A program made the position numbers and the translations under genes. A DNA stretch of 64,000 nucleotides from Saccharicrinis sp050296935. GTDB lineage: Bacteria; Bacteroidota; Bacteroidia; Bacteroidales; Marinilabiliaceae. Positions 53,113 to 62,140 of this stretch are shown piece after piece. Numbering within the stretch: the stretch's first letter is position 1; each line of letters begins with the position of its first letter. The stretch is from contig JBNKRV010000211.1 of NCBI GenBank assembly GCA_050296935.1, forward strand, positions 11,869-75,868, in the 5' to 3' direction. The notes below the pieces were generated by a model. The model ran no database searches. It had not been told where the DNA came from and saw nothing but the letters and a program-made list of their open reading frames with translations.

Positions 53113-55128
53113 TTAATAAATACTTTTCGATGGCATCCTTTCAAGAATAATTGCAGACCGGGCAGGTAAATATAACTTTAACTGAAAGTGGTTTTTATCA
53201 AATGGCATTTGTTCTGGAAAATACAGATAGCTCTCATCAATATTTCCAAAACCACCAAATTCTGTACTGTCAGTATTCAAACGGATTTTGAATTTACCAG
53301 GTTCGGCACTAATTCCATAGTCAGTATATGAGTTGGTAGGAGAAAAATTAAATACAATATAATAGTTGCCCCTTTTAAAGCACATAACCTGATCAGCTTC
53401 GTTGATAGTTAATCCATAACATATTTCATTATTAGCTAAATATCCTTTTTTAGCCAAGTCAACCATGGCCTTATCAAATTTCTTCATGTATTTGAATTTC
53501 AAATCGTCATGATCCATAAGGCTCCATTGTCTTCTGGCATATTTATAAGACCAACCATTTCCTTCTCTTGGGAAATCAATCCATTCAGGATGCCCGAATT
53601 CATTTCCCATAAAATTCAGATAACCCCCATATGAAGTAGATATAGTTGCCAGCCTGATCATTTTATGCAAGGCAATTCCCCGGTCAATAATCAGGCTTTC
53701 AGATTTAATATCCATTTTGTCATACATCTCTTTATCAACCAATCTGAATATTATTGTTTTATCTCCAACAAGCGCCTGATCATGAGATTCGGCATAGGAA
53801 ACCACTTTCTCTCCAGGGCGATGTTGTGTAAGCTCATGAAATATCTGACCCACATTCCAATCTTCGTCATTTTTCTCTTTAATCATTTTAATCCAGAAAT
53901 CAGGAACCCCCATTGATAAACGATAATCAAATCCGACACCTCCATTCTCAATAGTTTCGGATAAACCGGGATAACCGCTCATGTCTTCTGCAATAGTAAT
54001 TGCATTGGGATTAATCTGATGTATTAATTGATTAGCAAGTGTTAGGTAAGTAAGTGCATCTATATCTTCAGTTTCATTAAAATAATCAGAATACGATGAA
54101 AAACTATATTCAAGACCATGATGAAGATACAGCATGCTTGTTACTCCGTCAAACCTATATCCGTCAAAATGAAATTCTTCAATCCAGTATTTACAATTGG
54201 CGAGTAAAAACTGTAATACTTCAAATTTTCCATAATTAAAGCATTTACTGTCCCATGCAGGGTGTTCACCTTTGCCACCGTCATGAAAATACTGATAAAC
54301 AGTCCCGTCAAAGCGGCCCAGTCCTTCAACTTCGTTTTTCACTGCATGAGAGTGAACAATATCCATAATTACAGAAATGCCATTCTTATGCGCCTCATTA
54401 ATTAAATCTTTTAATTCTTCGGGTGTGCCAAAACGTGATGAAACAGCAAAGAAATTGGAAACATGATAACCAAAACTACCATAATAAGGGTGCTCCTGAA
54501 TGGCCATTAATTGAATGGTATTATAGCCGGCATTAATGATATGAGGAAGAACTTCATTTTTAAATTCAGTATATGAATTTACCTTTTGATCTTCAGAAGA
54601 CATGCCAATATGTGCCTCGTATATTAAAAGAGGATTAGTTTGGGGTTTAAATTCCTGATCCTCCCAGGTAAATTTATCCTTAGGTTGCCAAACCTGAGCA
54701 CTAAATATTTTTGTGTTTTCATCCTGAACAACTCTGTTGATGTAGCTTGGTAATCTTAAGCCATCTCCGCCTTCCCAGAAAATATGAAATTTGAACAAAT
54801 CGCCATGTTTCAGAATTTCTTTTGAAATGGTAATCTCCCAATTGCCATTGTCTGTTTTATGTAAGCGATGTTCGTTATTTGTGGTCCAGTTATTAAAATC
54901 ACCTATTAAAAATATCTCTGTAGCATTAGGTGCCCATTCTCTTATTTGATAGGAGTTCCCAAGGTCTGTAAGTCCATAATATTTGTAGGAGTCAGACATC
55001 TGATCTATATCGCCGAATATATTTTTAAGCTTGTCTTGTGTTTCCAGGTAATGAGATATCCTTTTATTGATTTTATCTTCAAAAGGTTGTAGCCATGGGT
55101 CATTTTTTACAAATACAGGTGTTTCCAT
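53113..55128 (-). CDS. glgB: 1,4-alpha-glucan branching enzyme, eukaryotic-like GH13
   Basis: Makes alpha-1,6 branches in glycogen; 671 residues, cytoplasmic. N-terminal CBM48 (about 60-150; 'FLIGDFNNW') then a GH13 barrel. Catalytic residues: nucleophile D327 in 'GYRFDGVTSMLY', acid/base E381 in 'IAEDMSG', and D450 in 'ESHDQALVG'. 'DIVHSHAV' (255-263) is region I. The Ser-His and 'VTSMLY' forms, plus the C-terminus, match the GBE1-like (eukaryotic) subgroup more than E. coli GlgB, whose motif reads 'DWVPGHFP'. It is convergent with the synthase-phosphorylase gene, so the island uses both strands. Confidence 0.93.
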   Translation of the reverse strand: METPVFVKNDPWLQPFEDKINKRISHYLETQDKLKNIFGDIDQMSDSYKYYGLTDLGNSYQIREWAPNATEIFLIGDFNNWTTNNEHRLHKTDNGNWEITISKEILKHGDLFKFHIFWEGGDGLRLPSYINRVVQDENTKIFSAQVWQPKDKFTWEDQEFKPQTNPLLIYEAHIGMSSEDQKVNSYTEFKNEVLPHIINAGYNTIQLMAIQEHPYYGSFGYHVSNFFAVSSRFGTPEELKDLINEAHKNGISVIMDIVHSHAVKNEVEGLGRFDGTVYQYFHDGGKGEHPAWDSKCFNYGKFEVLQFLLANCKYWIEEFHFDGYRFDGVTSMLYLHHGLEYSFSSYSDYFNETEDIDALTYLTLANQLIHQINPNAITIAEDMSGYPGLSETIENGGVGFDYRLSMGVPDFWIKMIKEKNDEDWNVGQIFHELTQHRPGEKVVSYAESHDQALVGDKTIIFRLVDKEMYDKMDIKSESLIIDRGIALHKMIRLATISTSYGGYLNFMGNEFGHPEWIDFPREGNGWSYKYARRQWSLMDHDDLKFKYMKKFDKAMVDLAKKGYLANNEICYGLTINEADQVMCFKRGNYYIVFNFSPTNSYTDYGISAEPGKFKIRLNTDSTEFGGFGNIDESYLYFPEQMPFDKNHFQLKLYLPARSAIILERMPSKSIY

Positions 55129-55613
55129 ATTATCAGGATGGGTTTCGTGTTTAACAATAAAATGAATTGATGAATCATTGAAAGCCTCTGTATGAACAAT
55201 TTTATAATCATAAATCTTAATAATTATAATATCAGGACTTTAATGTTTCAATTATAGCAATTTACTAATGGCTTATTTGTATTCCAAAATACATAAAGTC
55301 CTTAAGTAATACACATTTTGTTTTGGATATTGAAGATCTCATATGATACCTTACAAAACTTAGGATGACATGTAAATATTTTCGGAATTGCATTATTATA
55401 CTAATATACTAACTGCAATTTGAATAGAATCATAATTTGTGAAAAATTGATGGAGAATTAAAGATTAAAATTGTTTTGAGAATTGTAACTTTGTCAGTGT
55501 TTACTGAAAAAATTGCAGTCTTTTTAATTTTATACTGTTTGAAAGTCTTTTCAGCTAGTTAGTTAAGTATGGTTGTTAAGAATGTAGAGGTATTATTGAG
55601 GTAAAATGAAATT
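55129..55613. other. divergent gap between glgB and the sigma-54 activator gene
   Basis: About 485 bases without a gene, containing promoters for both flanking genes. The element for the activator gene is listed; none was clear for glgB. Confidence 0.4.
55486..55493 (+). promoter_or_regulatory. Bacteroidota -7 promoter element for the sigma-54 activator gene
   Basis: TAACTTTG, exact TAnnTTTG, 120 bases before the start codon. Confidence 0.4.
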
Positions 55614-56867
55614 ATGGAATTACAAAGAATAAAACAACGTTTTGGAATAATCGGAAATTCATTTGGATTAAACAGGGCCATAGATGTTGCTGTTCAAGTG
55701 GCTCCAACAGATTTATCGGTATTAATTACAGGAGAAAGTGGTACAGGTAAAGAAGTATTTCCAAAGATAATACACCAGTTTAGTACAAGGAAACACGGAG
55801 CCTATATCGCAGTAAACTGTGGCGCTATTCCTGAGGGAACAATCGATTCAGAGTTGTTTGGTCATAAAAAAGGATCTTTTACAGGAGCACTGTCTGATAG
55901 AAAAGGTTATTTTGAAGAAGCCGATGGAGGTACTATTTTTTTAGATGAGATAGGAGAATTGCCATTAGCTACCCAGGTAAGATTATTACGGGTACTTGAA
56001 GCAGGTGAATTTATAAAAGTTGGTTCTTCAGAAGTGTTTAAGACCAATGTTCGTGTGGTTGCAGCCACCAACGTTAAAATGGCAAAGGCGATTCAGGAGG
56101 GTAAATTCAGAGAAGATTTGTTCTATCGATTAAATAGCGTACCTATTACCATTCCTCCACTTAGAGAAAGAACGGAAGATATATATTTATTATTTCGTAA
56201 GTTTGCCAACGATTTTTCGGAGAAATACAGGATGCCAGCCATTAAATTGCAACCGGAAGCTGTTGATATTTTAACACGTTACAGGTGGCCCGGAAATGTT
56301 CGTCAGCTAAAGAATATTACGGAACAAATATCTGTTATTGAAGGAGAACGGGATTTGTCAGCTTCGGTTCTTCAAAACTATATACCTTATCATGCCGGAG
56401 ATAATCTACCTGCCATTATGGAAGGTAAGTCTTCTTCAGAGAACTCTTTTTCAAATGAAAGGGAAATCCTGTATAAAGTACTTTTCGATATGAAAAAGGA
56501 TATGGGCGATTTGAAAAAACTGGTTCTGGAAATGATTCAGCACGATGGTGCCATTAATGTTAAGGGTGAGCATGCACAGATCATTAAAAAATTATATAAC
56601 AATGATGTGGAATTAGTTGATGATGAAGATTCTGTTTCCTCTCCGGTTATCATCAATAAACAAGCACGGAGTGATATTGATCATGATAGCATTGAGGATA
56701 CAGAAGAGTTTGTTGAGGAATCGCTATCACTGGAGGATAAGGAAATAGAATTAATAAAAAAGGCATTAGATAAGTATAATGGTAAAAGAAAATATGCGGC
56801 CAGAGAATTAGGCATATCAGAACGTACATTATACCGGAAAATAAAAGAATATAACATCTCAAATTAA
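55614..56867 (+). CDS. sigma-54-dependent transcriptional activator without receiver domain
   Basis: A 417-residue bacterial enhancer-binding protein. The AAA+ domain begins almost at once: Walker A 'GESGTGKE' (40-47), sigma-54 contact loop 'GSFTGA' (87-92, a Ser variant of GAFTGA), Walker B 'GGTIFLDEIGE' (105-115), and 'RWPGNVRQL'. After a ~110-residue acidic linker comes a Fis-type helix-turn-helix (about 378-415, 'AARELGISERTLYRKI'). There is no N-terminal sensory domain, so activity is probably controlled by level, by the linker, or by a partner. It precedes lptE by 139 bases. Confidence 0.93.
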   Translation: MELQRIKQRFGIIGNSFGLNRAIDVAVQVAPTDLSVLITGESGTGKEVFPKIIHQFSTRKHGAYIAVNCGAIPEGTIDSELFGHKKGSFTGALSDRKGYFEEADGGTIFLDEIGELPLATQVRLLRVLEAGEFIKVGSSEVFKTNVRVVAATNVKMAKAIQEGKFREDLFYRLNSVPITIPPLRERTEDIYLLFRKFANDFSEKYRMPAIKLQPEAVDILTRYRWPGNVRQLKNITEQISVIEGERDLSASVLQNYIPYHAGDNLPAIMEGKSSSENSFSNEREILYKVLFDMKKDMGDLKKLVLEMIQHDGAINVKGEHAQIIKKLYNNDVELVDDEDSVSSPVIINKQARSDIDHDSIEDTEEFVEESLSLEDKEIELIKKALDKYNGKRKYAARELGISERTLYRKIKEYNISN

Positions 56868-57006
56868 CAAAATAAAGCATAAACAAAAAGAGTGGTTGTC
56901 AGATAGGAAATTGTTGCAAGCTTATTATTCTATTAAAAATTAAGGATTGTAAAGGCATTACATCTCTGAAAAATGATTTATACCAACTCTTGCTAATTAA
57001 TTATTC

Positions 57007-57507
57007 ATGAAGCAATTATTTATTGTTGCCATATTATCCGTTTATTTGGTTTCCTGTTCAATCAGGTTTACTTTAAAAGGATCCTCGGTGCCTGACAATT
57101 TAGAAACCTTTACCGTTGAGTATTTCGAGAACCGAGCACCATTGATTAACCCGATGTTAAGTCAGAATTTTACTGAATCGTTAAAGGATCGGATTACAAA
57201 TGAATCGCGCCTTAGTTTGTTGGAAAGAAATGGAGATGTCAGTTTCTCAGGTGAAATAAATGGATATAGTATTCGTCCGATGGCAATTCAGGCAGATGCT
57301 GTTTCTGCACAAACGCGGCTGACAGTATCTGTTAAAGTGAGGTATAGAAATTTTAAAAATCCAAAAGATAATTGGGAATCAACATTTAGCGCTTATGAAG
57401 AGTTTCCGAGTGAGCAGAATATTACAGATGTGGAAAGTGAATTAACGGAGTTGATTATTGACCAAATTACAGAGGATATTTTTAACAAAGCGTTTTCGGA
57501 TTGGTAA
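57007..57507 (+). CDS. lptE: LptE family LPS assembly lipoprotein
   Basis: Predicted outer-membrane lipoprotein partner of the LptD translocon, 166 residues. Type II signal peptide with lipobox LVSC, Cys 17. 'FTLKGSSVPDNLETFTVEYFENRAP' (read in part) is the characteristic start of Bacteroidota LptE. A beta-alpha fold continues to 'ITDVESELTELIIDQITEDIFN'. The stop codon overlaps the next start (TAATG), so the next gene is coupled. Together with rseP and the lpx genes it contributes to the envelope theme. Confidence 0.88.
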   Translation: MKQLFIVAILSVYLVSCSIRFTLKGSSVPDNLETFTVEYFENRAPLINPMLSQNFTESLKDRITNESRLSLLERNGDVSFSGEINGYSIRPMAIQADAVSAQTRLTVSVKVRYRNFKNPKDNWESTFSAYEEFPSEQNITDVESELTELIIDQITEDIFNKAFSDW

Positions 57508-58496
57508 TGAATAGAGATGGGTTTATTGACATATTAAAGAATCCGAATCAGGTTTCAGAGCAAACTATTATTCAGTTAAAAGAAATTCTTGACGAATATC
57601 CCTTTTTTCAGGCTGGTAGGATGTTGCTTTTGAAAAATATGCACAAACTTAATCATATCAGATATAATAGTGAACTGAAGCACTCAGCTGCCTATATTCC
57701 TGATCGAAGTAAGCTGTTTTTTTTAATCAATGAATCAGGAGTAACACATAATCAGGTTGAAGCAGCAGTTGAGGAAGTTTCAATTGAAGAACCTGAGGAG
57801 GTTGAAAATAATGCGGTTGAAAATACTTCAATAGAAGAGAGTAAGCCGGAGGGTAAATCAGATACTCAGCAGGCATCTGAAATTGAAGAAAAGCAAGAGG
57901 AGAATAAAACAGAAAAGCCCTCAGTTACAGCCACTGAAAACTACTTAAACGCTTCAGATGTATATTCAGGTGATGATGGAAATGTTTATAATTTCTCATT
58001 TTCAGGTAAGGATAAACCCAAACGCAAAGAACCTGTTGAGGAATTAGATGATATTGTATTTCCCTCAGCGGATTTGTTAGATTATGAAACCACCACCTCT
58101 GCAGGATATACACTGCCAAAACTGGAGGAAGTTGAAAATGTTGATCCCAATGAGAGTAAAACATTTTCAGACTGGTTACATGTAATGAGGTATACTGCAG
58201 CCGAAGAAAAGCAAGAAAAGTCTGGTGGAAATAAGAAAGGCATGGATTTAATCAATAACTTTTTAAACGCACAGCCTAAAATAATTCCTTCTACTTCAAA
58301 TCCTGCTAAATCAGTTGATTTATCCGTGGGTAAGTCAGAATCGCAGGAGGATATTTTATCCGAGACACTGGCTGAAATTTACATCAAACAAGGGCATAAA
58401 TCCAGGGCTATTTCAATTTTCGAAAAATTGCGCTTGAAATATCCTGAAAAAAATGTTTACTTTGCACGGCGAATTAGCGACTTGAAAGAAAATTAA
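57507..58496 (+). CDS. conserved hypothetical protein with C-terminal TPR-like helices
   Basis: I do not recognise a named family. The start used is the ATG overlapping the lptE stop (TAATG), giving 329 residues; a TTG six bases earlier is less likely. The N-terminal ~85 residues are helical ('IIQLKEILDEYPFFQAGRML'), the middle (90-210) is acidic and disordered, and the last ~45 residues form a tetratricopeptide-like helix pair ('SETLAEIYIKQGHKSRAISI' ...). No signal peptide or membrane segment. Its place between lptE and secG suggests an envelope or secretion role, unproven. Confidence 0.65.
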   Translation: MNRDGFIDILKNPNQVSEQTIIQLKEILDEYPFFQAGRMLLLKNMHKLNHIRYNSELKHSAAYIPDRSKLFFLINESGVTHNQVEAAVEEVSIEEPEEVENNAVENTSIEESKPEGKSDTQQASEIEEKQEENKTEKPSVTATENYLNASDVYSGDDGNVYNFSFSGKDKPKRKEPVEELDDIVFPSADLLDYETTTSAGYTLPKLEEVENVDPNESKTFSDWLHVMRYTAAEEKQEKSGGNKKGMDLINNFLNAQPKIIPSTSNPAKSVDLSVGKSESQEDILSETLAEIYIKQGHKSRAISIFEKLRLKYPEKNVYFARRISDLKEN

Positions 58497-58516
58497 TAAA
58501 TTATAAAAAAGAAATT

Positions 58517-58882
58517 ATGTATTCAGTTGTTTCTGTACTGGTAATTATTGTAAGTATCCTTTTAATACTTATTGTTTTGGTTCAGGATTCAAAAGGAGGT
58601 GGATTGGCATCTAATTTTTCTTCTTCGAATCAAATAATGGGTGTAAGAAAAACAACCGATTTTCTGGGTAAAGCTACATGGTATTTAGCCGGAGGGTTAT
58701 TAGTATTATCATTAGTTGCAGTAATGGTTCTTGAAAGACCAGGAGTAGAAAGTGGTTCGGAACTTGACCAGAAATTAGATCAGATAGCACAGCCTCAAAC
58801 AAGTACTCCAGTGTTTCCAACTGCTCCGGCAGCTGATGAACAAGGAGCTGAGCAGGATGCTTCTACAACAGGTGAGCAATAG
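58517..58882 (+). CDS. secG: preprotein translocase subunit SecG
   Basis: Non-essential membrane subunit of SecYEG, 121 residues. Two membrane helices (about 2-22 and 54-75) around the conserved loop 'VQDSKGGGLASNFSSSNQIMG' (read in part: DSKGGGLASNF). The C-terminal tail from 85 on is long, acidic and Pro/Thr-rich, as often in Bacteroidota. A terminator follows. Confidence 0.93.
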   Translation: MYSVVSVLVIIVSILLILIVLVQDSKGGGLASNFSSSNQIMGVRKTTDFLGKATWYLAGGLLVLSLVAVMVLERPGVESGSELDQKLDQIAQPQTSTPVFPTAPAADEQGAEQDASTTGEQ

Positions 58883-58910
58883 CAGACAATAAAGCTCATT
58901 AAAAATATAG

Positions 58911-58944
58911 AGTGTCAGTATGTCATAATACTGGCACTTTTTTT
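58911..58944 (+). terminator. Rho-independent terminator after secG
   Basis: AGTGTCAGTAT / ATACTGGCACT stem (one G-T pair) with a seven-base loop region and a run of seven T. Confidence 0.88.
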
Positions 58945-59160
58945 ATGCCCAAAAGTAAGTGGTTGACATTTAGGTGAAATAGAGCGACATTTGCACAGGT
59001 GTTTATTCTTATTGATGATCTTGAAATGGGTGAGGGGTGACATGAAAGTGAAATTATGACAGTATTTCAGCACTTAAAGATTCAATTATTACTATGGCAC
59101 AGTTTATGACAAAGCAATACGGAAATTAAAAAAATGTTTAACTTTTAAACGAATAAAAAT

Positions 59161-59439
59161 ATGTCACAATTAAAAGGAAAGATTCTTGCCGGAAAGATCT
59201 TAGTAAAGCCTCAGGCTGCTGAAACAAAAACTGCTAGTGGAATCATTATTCCTGACTCGGCTAAAGAAAAACCGCTTCAAGGAGAAGTTGTATTGGTTGG
59301 AGCCGAAAAAAAAGATGAGAAAATGGAAATTGCTGTTGGAGATGTTGTATTGTATGGTAAATATGCCGGAACAGAATTAAACATTGAAGGCGTTGATTAT
59401 CTGCTAATATCTCAGTCAGACGTATTGTACATTAACTAA
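59161..59439 (+). CDS. groS: co-chaperonin GroES
   Basis: Lid of the GroEL chaperonin, 92 residues. 'GKILVKPQAAETKTASGIIIPDSAKEKPLQGEV' (read in part: TASGIIIPDSAKEKP) holds the mobile loop; 'VLYGKYAGTELNIEGVDYLLI' completes the barrel. Upstream no CIRCE inverted repeat was found; a TAACTTTT stretch ~20 bases before the start may serve as promoter. It precedes groL by 32 bases. Confidence 0.96.
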   Translation: MSQLKGKILAGKILVKPQAAETKTASGIIIPDSAKEKPLQGEVVLVGAEKKDEKMEIAVGDVVLYGKYAGTELNIEGVDYLLISQSDVLYIN

Positions 59440-59471
59440 TTCATAAACGATTAAGCTTAAAAATAACAGAA

Positions 59472-61109
59472 ATGGCTAAAGAAATAAAATTCGATATTGA
59501 AGCTCGTGATTTACTTAAAAAAGGTATTGACGAGTTAGCTAATGCAGTTAAAGTAACCCTTGGACCAAAAGGAAGAAACGTAATCATAGATAAAAAATTC
59601 GGAGCGCCGGCTATTACTAAAGATGGTGTTTCAGTTGCCAAAGAAATTGAGTTAAAAGATCCTTATGCAAATATGGGTGCTCAAATGGTTAAAGAAGTGG
59701 CTTCAAAAACTGCAGATAATGCAGGGGATGGAACTACTACCGCTACTGTTTTAGCTCAGTCAATTGTTGGTGTAGGTTTAAAAAATGTAACAGCGGGTGC
59801 TAACCCAATGGAGCTTAAAGCTGGTATCGACAAAGCTGTTAAAGCTGTAAAAGAAAGTATTGCTGCACAATCACAAGAAATCGGTGATCATACTGAGAAA
59901 ATTGAGCAGGTGGCTAAAATTTCTGCAAATAATGATGCTGAAATAGGTCGTTTGATTGCTGAAGCAATGGAGAAAGTAGGCCAGGAAGGTGTTATTACTG
60001 TTGAGGAAGCAAAAGGTATTGAAACTACTGTAGAGGTAGTTGAAGGTATGCAGTTCGACAGAGGATATATTTCTCCTTACTTTGTTACCAATACAGAAAA
60101 GATGGCAACAGAGATGGATAATCCATATATCTTGATTCACGATAAAAAAATATCAACCATGAAGGACTTACTTCCTGTATTGGAAGCAACAGCTCAAACA
60201 GGTCGTCCTTTGTTAATTATTGCTGAAGATGTTGATGGTGAGGCATTGGCAACATTAGTGGTAAACCGTTTACGTGGATCGTTAAAGGTAGCTGCTGTTA
60301 AAGCTCCTGGTTTTGGCGACAGAAGAAAAGAAATGCTTCAGGATATTGCAGTACTTACAAATGGTACTTTAATTACAGAAGAGGTTGGTCTTAGTCTTGA
60401 GCAAGCAACTTTAGAAATGCTTGGTGAAGCAGAAAAGGTATCTATCGACAAGGAAAATACAACTATTGTAAATGGTGCTGGATCTAAAGAAGTGATTGAT
60501 GCAAGAACAGAGCAGATTAAGTCTCAGATTGCCAATACAACTTCAGATTACGATAAAGAGAAGTTACAAGAGCGCCTGGCTAAATTAGCTGGAGGTGTGG
60601 CTGTATTGTACGTTGGTGCTGCTTCTGAAATGGAAATGAAAGAGAAGAAAGATCGTGTTGACGATGCATTAAGTGCTACTCGTGCAGCTGTTGAGGAAGG
60701 AATTGTTCCCGGAGGTGGTGTTGCCTTAATCCGTGCTATTGAAGTGCTTGACGGAATCAAAGGAGATACTGATGATGAAAATACAGGTATAGAGATTGTA
60801 AAAAGAGCTATTGAAGAGCCATTGCGTCAGATCGTAGCAAATGCTGGTAAAGAAGGTGCTGTGATTGTACAAAAAGTAAGGGAAGGTAAAGATGATTTTG
60901 GTTACAATGCCAGAGTTGATGAGTACCAGAACTTTTATGCATCAGGTGTAATTGATCCTGCAAAAGTGACTCGTATCGCACTTGAAAATGCAGCTTCAAT
61001 TGCCGGTATGTTCTTAACAACAGAGTGTGTAATTGTTGAAGAGCAAGAGGATGAGCCTGCTGCACCACCAATGGGTGGAATGGGCGGAGGAATGCCCGGG
61101 ATGATGTAA
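59472..61109 (+). CDS. groL: chaperonin GroEL
   Basis: 60 kDa ATP-dependent chaperonin, 545 residues. ATP site 'GDGTTTATVLAQ' (85-97) and 'VTLGPKGRNVIIDK' are intact; 'EGIVPGGGVALIRA' is the C-terminal nucleotide motif. The tail ends in the Gly-Gly-Met repeats 'GGMGGGMPGMM'. Only one groL copy is in the window. Codon usage shows the strongly expressed pattern relative to neighbours. Confidence 0.98.
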   Translation: MAKEIKFDIEARDLLKKGIDELANAVKVTLGPKGRNVIIDKKFGAPAITKDGVSVAKEIELKDPYANMGAQMVKEVASKTADNAGDGTTTATVLAQSIVGVGLKNVTAGANPMELKAGIDKAVKAVKESIAAQSQEIGDHTEKIEQVAKISANNDAEIGRLIAEAMEKVGQEGVITVEEAKGIETTVEVVEGMQFDRGYISPYFVTNTEKMATEMDNPYILIHDKKISTMKDLLPVLEATAQTGRPLLIIAEDVDGEALATLVVNRLRGSLKVAAVKAPGFGDRRKEMLQDIAVLTNGTLITEEVGLSLEQATLEMLGEAEKVSIDKENTTIVNGAGSKEVIDARTEQIKSQIANTTSDYDKEKLQERLAKLAGGVAVLYVGAASEMEMKEKKDRVDDALSATRAAVEEGIVPGGGVALIRAIEVLDGIKGDTDDENTGIEIVKRAIEEPLRQIVANAGKEGAVIVQKVREGKDDFGYNARVDEYQNFYASGVIDPAKVTRIALENAASIAGMFLTTECVIVEEQEDEPAAPPMGGMGGGMPGMM

Positions 61110-61148
61110 TATACATCCATATATAAATAAATCGTAAGATTTTATTCA

Positions 61149-61182
61149 AGCCGGTACATCATGAATGTATCGGCTTTTTTTA
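61149..61182 (+). terminator. Rho-independent terminator after groL
   Basis: AGCCGGTACAT / ATGTATCGGCT stem (one G-T pair), five-base loop, and a run of seven T. Confidence 0.88.
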
Positions 61183-61497
61183 TTCAATCTGCATGTAGAT
61201 TAATTATTCAGTAGTTTAATTATACCCATTTCACTATGAGATTGTCGTTAAATAATTTTAGAGATATTAAGTTTATTAAAGACACAAATTATTGCTTTAC
61301 TCGGCATATCCATAGTTACGACGATATTTTGTAACGCAGTATACATTGAATAGAATGAAATTATAGCGCTAATATCATTGGGATTAAACTCAGATACTAA
61401 TGTTTTTATATTTTTTTGGTCATTAAACCATTTAGGTATTCTTTTGTTAATTATGAAATCTATGAGGTATGGCACTATGAATTTATCTACATTTTTT

Positions 61498-61505
61498 TAA
61501 ATTTG
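61498..61505 (+). promoter_or_regulatory. Bacteroidota -7 promoter element for sodB
   Basis: TAAATTTG, exact TAnnTTTG, 39 bases before the superoxide dismutase ATG. Confidence 0.45.
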
Positions 61506-61543
61506 TTAGTGTCGATTTATTACAAACAAAATAACAAACTGTC

Positions 61544-62119
61544 ATGAAATTTGAATTACCTACATTACCCTATGCAGCAAATGCATTAGAACCAGTTATC
61601 TCAGAAAAGACAATTGGGTTTCATTATGGTAAGCATCATCAGGCTTATGTGAACAACTTAAATAACCTTGTTGAAGGAACCGAATTTGCTGATGCCGATT
61701 TGGAAACTATCATTAAAAAGTCGCAAGGTGGCATTTTTAATAATGCAGCTCAGGTATGGAATCATACCTTCTATTTTACATCTTTTTCTCCTGAGGGAGG
61801 AGGCGATCCAACAGGTTCTTTAGCCGTAGCTATTGATAAAGAATTCGGAAGCTTTGACGCTTTTAAAGAGGCTTTTGGTAAAGCTGCAGCAACACTATTT
61901 GGTTCTGGTTGGGCATGGCTGGTAAAAGATGCTGATGGAAAATTAAAGATCGTTCAGACAAGTAATGCTGCAAACCCAATGACAGATGGATTAACACCTA
62001 TCCTGACCTGTGATGTCTGGGAGCATGCCTATTACCTGGATTATCAAAATAAACGACCTGATTATATTGCTGGTTTTTGGAAGGTTGTTGACTGGAATAT
62101 TGTCGGATCACGATACTAA
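61544..62119 (+). CDS. sodB: superoxide dismutase, Fe-type
   Basis: Detoxifies superoxide; 191 residues, cytoplasmic. Metal ligands are H27, H74, D157 and H161 ('WEHAYYLDYQN'). The glutamine at 70 in 'NNAAQVWNHTFYF' and the overall motif set favour the iron form or a cambialistic enzyme, as is common in Bacteroidia. Own promoter upstream; the nitroreductase gene follows 22 bases later and may share the transcript, linking two oxidative-stress functions. Confidence 0.95.
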   Translation: MKFELPTLPYAANALEPVISEKTIGFHYGKHHQAYVNNLNNLVEGTEFADADLETIIKKSQGGIFNNAAQVWNHTFYFTSFSPEGGGDPTGSLAVAIDKEFGSFDAFKEAFGKAAATLFGSGWAWLVKDADGKLKIVQTSNAANPMTDGLTPILTCDVWEHAYYLDYQNKRPDYIAGFWKVVDWNIVGSRY

Positions 62120-62140
62120 TATTTTATAAATTCCCTTATT

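Noticed and set aside
59091..59110. Sigma-54-like site (TGGCAC then TGA) upstream of groS
   Set aside because: The -24 part fits, but the -12 part reads GA instead of GC, so it falls short of the GG-N10-GC rule.
58883..59160. CIRCE operator for groS-groL
   Set aside because: No 9-9-9 inverted repeat of the CIRCE type was found in the leader.
61248..61475. 75-codon minus-strand frame between groL and sodB
   Set aside because: GTG start, no family resemblance, no promoter recognised; could be a real small gene but unsupported.
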